Of a DNA stretch of 64,000 nt, positions 59,753-64,000 are shown one piece after another. Both the position numbers and the translations under genes were made by a program. Source of the DNA: Sphingomonas sp. LY54 (lineage in GTDB: Bacteria; Pseudomonadota; Alphaproteobacteria; Sphingomonadales; Sphingomonadaceae); assembly GCF_035594035.1 (NCBI RefSeq), contig NZ_CP141588.1, positions 2,129,501 through 2,193,500 of the forward strand. The letters run 5' to 3'. Below the pieces are notes generated by a model. It was not told the origin of the DNA. It did not search any database and saw only the letters and a list, made by a program, of their open reading frames with translations. Each line of letters begins with the position of its first letter. Position 1 is the stretch's first letter.

Positions 59753-61021
59753 CTAGCCGAGCCGTTCGATCTCGCGCCAGCCGATGTCTCGGCGATAGAA
59801 TCCGGTCGGAAAGTCGATCGCCCCGGCTGCCGCATAAGCGGCGTCGCGCGCGGCGCGGACATCCGGCCCGCGCGCGGTCACGTTGAGCACGCGGCCACCG
59901 CTGGCAACCAAGCTGCCTTCGTGAAGCGCCGTCCCGGCATGGAAGACCTTGGCGCCCCGGACCTCGCCGACGCCGTCGATGCGGCCGCCTTTCTCGGGCG
60001 TTGCCGGATAGCCGTTGGCCGCCATAACGATGGTGAGGGCGGCGTCGTCGCTAAAGCGCGGCGGCTCCGCGTCCGCCAGCGTCCCCTTGGCGGTGGCGTA
60101 CAACAGCTCGAGCAGGTCGGTCTCGAGGCGCGTCATCAGCACCTGGCATTCGGGGTCGCCGAAGCGCGCATTATATTCGATCAGGGAAGGACCCTCGGCA
60201 GTCAGCATCAGCCCGGCGAAGAGGACGCCCGAATAAGGCGTCCCGCTCTCGGCCATCGCGCGGACCGTCGGACGGACGATCTCCTCCATCACCCGCTCCT
60301 CGAGCGCCGGCGTCAGGACCGCGGCCGGACTGTAGGCGCCCATGCCGCCGGTATTGGGGCCGGTATCGCCGTCGCCGACGCGCTTGTGGTCCTGCGCCGA
60401 TCCGAACGGCACGACATGGGTGCCGTCGGTGATCGCGAAGAAGCTCGCTTCCTCACCGGTCAGGAACTGCTCGATCACGACCGAGGCGCCGGCAGCGCCG
60501 AAGCCGCCCTCGAACATCACGTCCAGCGCGGCCTGCGCCTCCTCGGCCGTTTCGGCGATGATCACGCCCTTGCCCGCGGCGAGGCCGTCGGCCTTGATCA
60601 CGACCGGCAGGCCGAAATCGGACAGCGCGGCTTCGGCGGCGAGCTTGTCGCCGGCCTTCACGTAGCGCGCGGTGGGGATGCCGTGGCGGGCGCACAGATC
60701 CTTGGTGAAGCTCTTCGACCCTTCGAGCTGGGCCGGAATGCGGTTGGGCCCGAACACGGCGAAGCCCATCGTTCGCAGGTTGTCGCCGAGGCCGTCGACG
60801 AGCGGCGCCTCCGGCCCGACCACGACCAGCTCGACCGAATTGCGGCGGCAGAAATCGACCACCGCGCGGTGATCGGCGGCATCGAGGTCGACAAGCTGGG
60901 CATGCTCTGCGATGCCCGGATTGCCGGGCGCCGCGAACAGCTTGCCGAGCCTGGGCGATTGCGCCAGCTTCCACGCCAGCGCATGCTCGCGCCCGCCCGA
61001 GCCGATCAACAGGACATTCAT
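59753..61021 (-). CDS. purD: Phosphoribosylamine-glycine ligase (GAR synthetase)
   Basis: 422 residues. The start [20 protein letters not shown] is the family hallmark; the ATP-grasp core is intact ([57 protein letters not shown]). PurD makes glycinamide ribonucleotide in purine synthesis. The ATG at 61021 is set by the [10 protein letters not shown] start and a GAAGGGA ribosome binding site; this start shares bases with the xseA start on the other strand. Confidence 0.97.
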   Translation of the reverse strand: MNVLLIGSGGREHALAWKLAQSPRLGKLFAAPGNPGIAEHAQLVDLDAADHRAVVDFCRRNSVELVVVGPEAPLVDGLGDNLRTMGFAVFGPNRIPAQLEGSKSFTKDLCARHGIPTARYVKAGDKLAAEAALSDFGLPVVIKADGLAAGKGVIIAETAEEAQAALDVMFEGGFGAAGASVVIEQFLTGEEASFFAITDGTHVVPFGSAQDHKRVGDGDTGPNTGGMGAYSPAAVLTPALEERVMEEIVRPTVRAMAESGTPYSGVLFAGLMLTAEGPSLIEYNARFGDPECQVLMTRLETDLLELLYATAKGTLADAEPPRFSDDAALTIVMAANGYPATPEKGGRIDGVGEVRGAKVFHAGTALHEGSLVASGGRVLNVTARGPDVRAARDAAYAAAGAIDFPTGFYRRDIGWREIERLG

Positions 61022-62462
61022 GGACGACTTCCCTTCAACTGATGGCGGGCTCCTAGCAACCGAAGCCCCCGGCGACAACGCACCGGCGCAGACCGTCTCC
61101 GAACTGTCGATGCGACTGAAGCGCACGGTCGAGGACGCCTTCGGCTTCGTGCGGGTCCGCGGCGAGATTTCGGGCTGGAAGCGCGCGGCGTCGGGCCATT
61201 GCTATCTCTGCCTGAAGGACGACAAGGCGGTGATCGACGGCGTGCTGTGGAAGGCGACCGCCGGCGCGCTGCGCTTCCGCCCGGAGGACGGCATCGAGGT
61301 CGTCGCCACGGGCAAGCTCACCACCTATCCCGGGCGCTCGCGCTATCAGATCGTGATCGACCGGCTCGAGCTGGCCGGGCAGGGCGCGCTGATGGCGCTG
61401 CTCGACAAGCGCCGCCGCGCGCTCGCGGCCGAGGGGCTGTTCGACGAGCAGCGCAAAAAGCGCCTGCCGTTCCTGCCGCGCGTGATCGGCGTCGTCACCT
61501 CGCCGACCGGGGCGGTGATCCGCGACATCCTCCACCGCCTCGCCGACCGCTGCCCGAGCCACGTGATCGTCTGGCCGGTGCCGGTCCAGGGCGACGGCGC
61601 GGCCCCCCAGATCGCCGCCGCGATACGCGGCTTCGACGCGCTCGGCACGGGCGGCCCCGTGCCGCGCCCGGACCTGGTGATCGTCGCGCGCGGCGGCGGC
61701 TCGATCGAGGATCTGTGGGCGTTCAACGAGGAGGAGGTGGTGCGCGCCGTCGCCGACTGCTCGATCCCCATCATCTCCGCGGTCGGGCACGAGACCGATA
61801 CATCCCTGTGCGACTTCGCCGCGGACATCCGCGCGCCCACACCGACCGCCGCCGCCGAGATCGCGGTGCCGGTCCGGTCGGACCTGCTGGCCCAGCTCGG
61901 CGAACTCGGCGCGCGTACCGCGCGCTGCGCCGCCCGCGCCCGCGAGCGCGCCGCCGAGCAGCTCGAGAACAGCGCGCGCCGCCTGCCTGCGCCGGCGGAC
62001 CTTCTCGCGCCGCAGCGCCAGCGGCTGGACGATCTCGCCGAGCGGCTGCCGCGCGCGCTGCGCGGGTCGATCAGCCATGCGCGGGCCGACCTCGGTCATG
62101 CCGGCGGCGCGCTGCGGCCGTCCTTGCTGTCGGCGGCGGTACGGCGGAGCAGCGAGCGGCTGGCCGCGATCCGCCTCGACAAGGCCTTGGTGCAGCGCCG
62201 CATCCTCGAGGGGCAGCGGCTGGTCGACGGCCTGTGGCGCATCGCGGCTCAAGCCCATCCGGACAAGCCGCTCGCGAAGGGCTATGTGCGGGTCGAGGAC
62301 CGTTCCGGCCACGCTTTGGTCGCGGCGGAGGCGGCACGGAAGGCGGGGAAAATCACGCTGGTCTTCGGCGACGGCCGCGTCGATGCGCAGGTCGACGGGG
62401 TTGAGCGCGGGCGCCGCGCGCCTTACGTGGCAGCCAAGCCAGACCAACCCAAATTGCTGTAA
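61020..62462 (+). CDS. xseA: Exodeoxyribonuclease VII large subunit
   Basis: 480 residues. An OB-fold N-terminus ([40 protein letters not shown]) is followed by the catalytic core ([70 protein letters not shown]) and a coiled-coil tail. With XseB it degrades single-stranded DNA. The ATG at 61020 has AGGA five bases upstream; its triplet overlaps the purD start codon on the opposite strand (both within CATG). XseB is not in the window. Confidence 0.96.
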   Translation: MDDFPSTDGGLLATEAPGDNAPAQTVSELSMRLKRTVEDAFGFVRVRGEISGWKRAASGHCYLCLKDDKAVIDGVLWKATAGALRFRPEDGIEVVATGKLTTYPGRSRYQIVIDRLELAGQGALMALLDKRRRALAAEGLFDEQRKKRLPFLPRVIGVVTSPTGAVIRDILHRLADRCPSHVIVWPVPVQGDGAAPQIAAAIRGFDALGTGGPVPRPDLVIVARGGGSIEDLWAFNEEEVVRAVADCSIPIISAVGHETDTSLCDFAADIRAPTPTAAAEIAVPVRSDLLAQLGELGARTARCAARARERAAEQLENSARRLPAPADLLAPQRQRLDDLAERLPRALRGSISHARADLGHAGGALRPSLLSAAVRRSSERLAAIRLDKALVQRRILEGQRLVDGLWRIAAQAHPDKPLAKGYVRVEDRSGHALVAAEAARKAGKITLVFGDGRVDAQVDGVERGRRAPYVAAKPDQPKLL

Positions 62463-62473
62463 CGGAACTGCCC

Positions 62474-62674
62474 ATGCTGATGTCGAACAACGGTCGCCCC
62501 GCCAAGCTCCATTATATGGCCGGCACCTTCCGCATGCTGAGCTCGGGTGACCACGTCGTCTGCGCCGTCACCGGCCAGAAGATCCCGCTCGACGAGCTCC
62601 GCTACTGGAGCATCGCGCGCCAGGAAGCCTATGCCGACGCCGAGGCGTCGGTGAAGGCGGAGTCGGGCGGCTGA
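62474..62674 (+). CDS. DUF2093 family protein
   Basis: 66 residues. The whole protein fits DUF2093, a small alphaproteobacterial family: AKLHYMAGTFRMLSSGDHVV, then CAVTGQKIPLDELRYWSIAR and an EAYADAEASVKA helix. The single conserved Cys and the sequence (CAVTGQKIPL) hint at a metal or nucleic-acid site, but the role is unknown. It starts 11 bases after xseA, so the two are likely co-transcribed; this order is common in sphingomonads. Confidence 0.9.
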   Translation: MLMSNNGRPAKLHYMAGTFRMLSSGDHVVCAVTGQKIPLDELRYWSIARQEAYADAEASVKAESGG

Positions 62675-62731
62675 GCAGAAAGGATCCCGCCGAGCTTGTC
62701 AGCGGGTGATCTCGGTGATTGTATCGCGCGG

Positions 62732-63976
62732 ATGAGCGACACCAGCATATTAGCCAGGGAACTGACGGCGCGCGCCGCGCGCGCCCGCAAGGAGGGTCGG
62801 CCGGCAGACGCGGTGAGCGCCGCGCAGGAGGCTGTTGCGGTGGACCCGCAGTCGGCGCCCGCATGGAACATGCTGGGGCTGCTGCAGATGGAGACCGGCG
62901 ATCCGAAGGCCGCGGCTGCGAGCTTCAGGCTTGCCTTGAGCCACGATCCCCAGCCGCCGGCCGTCTGGTATAATCTCGCGTGCAGCCTCGGTATCTGCGG
63001 CGAATTCGCTGCCCAATTGGAAAGCCTCGAAGAGGTGCTCTCGCGGGACAATTTCTTCCTTCCAGCCATTCTCTCCAAGGGCGTGGTGCTGAAGAAACTC
63101 GGCCGCGGAGAAGAGGCCTACCAACTGTGCAAATCGGTTCTGGCCGGGGTCGGAGACGACGCCGCTTTCCCCCCGTCCGTTCGCGCCCAGATCCACGAGG
63201 CTCGGGAGATCGTCCGGACCTTCGGCGGGGCCCGCCACCGTCACTATGATGCGGTCCTTGCCGAGGTCGCCTCTGCATATCCGCAGGTGGACCTTTCCCG
63301 TGTGCGCGGCTTCGCCGAGCAGCGCGCCGGACAACGCAAGGTCTATGTGCAGCAACCCACCGCCGGTCACTTCCCCTATCTGCCGGCGATCGAGTTTTTC
63401 GATCGGGCGCTCTTTCCCTGGTTCGAGAATTTGGAGGCGGGAACGGCGGAGATCCGGGCCGAGCTCTTGTCCCTGCTCGTCGATGAGGATCCGAATTTCC
63501 GGCCCTACGTGACATATGCGCCCGGCACGCCGCTCAACCAGTGGGAGGAACTCAACCATTCGCCGCGCTGGAGCGCCTGGTTCTTGTGGGAGAATGGCCA
63601 AAGGAACCACGCCAATTGCGCCCGTTGCCCCCGAACCGCGGCGATCGTCGAGGCGCTACCGATGCTGGACATGCCGGGCAAGGCGCCCACGGTCATGTTC
63701 TCCATCCTTCGGCCGGAAACCAAAATACCCCCTCACACGGGGTCGACCAACGTCCGGACTACCGTTCACCTGCCGCTGATCGTTCCCGAAGGCTGCGGGT
63801 TCCGGGTGGGAGCCGAAACACGGACATGGCGCGAAGGGGAGGCCTGGGCCTTCGACGACACGATCGAGCACGAGGCGTGGAACGACAGCGCCAAGCCGCG
63901 GGCGATCCTCATCCTCGATGCCTGGAATCCGCTACTGAGCGAGGCCGAGCGCGCGGCCGTAAGATTGGTGGGCTGA
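62732..63976 (+). CDS. TPR protein with aspartyl/asparaginyl beta-hydroxylase domain
   Basis: 414 residues. TPR repeats run to about residue 140 (PADAVSAAQEAVAVDPQSAP, AAWNMLGLLQMETGDPKAAA-like units). The C-terminal AspH-type 2-oxoglutarate/Fe(II) domain (about 200-405) has VMFSILRPETKIPPHTGSTN with the metal His, then VRTTVHLPLIVP and a second His in DDTIEHEAWNDSAKPRAILI. The family hydroxylates Asp/Asn or lipid substrates; the substrate is unknown. The ATG at 62732 is the first in frame with a coding-like N-terminus (MSDTSILARELT); a TTG 36 bases upstream is possible. It is the last gene; 24 bases follow. Confidence 0.88.
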   Translation: MSDTSILARELTARAARARKEGRPADAVSAAQEAVAVDPQSAPAWNMLGLLQMETGDPKAAAASFRLALSHDPQPPAVWYNLACSLGICGEFAAQLESLEEVLSRDNFFLPAILSKGVVLKKLGRGEEAYQLCKSVLAGVGDDAAFPPSVRAQIHEAREIVRTFGGARHRHYDAVLAEVASAYPQVDLSRVRGFAEQRAGQRKVYVQQPTAGHFPYLPAIEFFDRALFPWFENLEAGTAEIRAELLSLLVDEDPNFRPYVTYAPGTPLNQWEELNHSPRWSAWFLWENGQRNHANCARCPRTAAIVEALPMLDMPGKAPTVMFSILRPETKIPPHTGSTNVRTTVHLPLIVPEGCGFRVGAETRTWREGEAWAFDDTIEHEAWNDSAKPRAILILDAWNPLLSEAERAAVRLVG

Positions 63977-64000
63977 GCCTGCCCTGATCAGTTGATCCTG

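Noticed and set aside
60912..61019. Upstream extension of xseA
   Set aside because: It lies within purD antisense and lacks XseA features before the [10 protein letters not shown] start.

Overview
The window looks like chromosomal DNA of a high-GC alphaproteobacterium, most likely of the order Sphingomonadales. This rests on the infA-maf-RNase E/G-yacG-tRNA-Phe block, the tamA-tamB pair, the cobS/cobT/J-domain/bolA group, a DUF2093 gene, a K+-insensitive H+-pyrophosphatase, TonB receptors and frequent TTG/GTG starts. The order-level call is inference from gene content; no ribosomal RNA is present.

Layout. 1-2.3 kb: GDP-mannose and UDP-glucuronate precursor genes (manC, cut by the left edge, and ugd). 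2.4-8.7 kb: tamA-tamB envelope assembly module. 8.8-15 kb: an ATP-dependent 5-oxoprolinase followed by DUF969, DUF979 and DUF2891 genes, read as a pyroglutamate uptake and use operon. 15-17.4 kb: ferredoxin-NADP reductase, a DmeF-type metal exporter with a 12-histidine tract, and a small coiled-coil protein.

17.4-34.8 kb is the most distinctive part: a cell-surface fibre region. A LuxR-type regulator precedes csgF and csgG, then three curlin-repeat proteins and a secreted protein of unknown role. A second LuxR-type regulator faces a 1968-residue autotransporter with exact 741-bp tandem repeats, followed by a TonB-dependent receptor. An 18-bp palindromic element (TACCCYAWATRGGGGATG) occurs three times here in one orientation; two copies are followed at the same distance by a hairpin whose stem differs in a compensatory way.

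34.9-40.2 kb is bounded by a 40-bp direct repeat of the 3' end of tRNA-Phe, the signature of an integrated element, although no integrase is visible. It carries an RsbQ-like hydrolase paired with a PAS-histidine kinase-receiver protein, a type II NADH dehydrogenase and small orphan genes.

40.2-64 kb is mostly housekeeping: yacG, RNase E/G, maf, infA, hppA, thiL, nusB, hydrolase and pirin; a TetR regulator diverging from two unknown genes across a strong palindrome; bolA, J-domain protein, cobS, cobT; rpmB, small membrane proteins, tadA, an OmpA-type lipoprotein, a CorC-type transporter, purD and xseA (whose start codons overlap on opposite strands), DUF2093 and a TPR/Asp-beta-hydroxylase protein.
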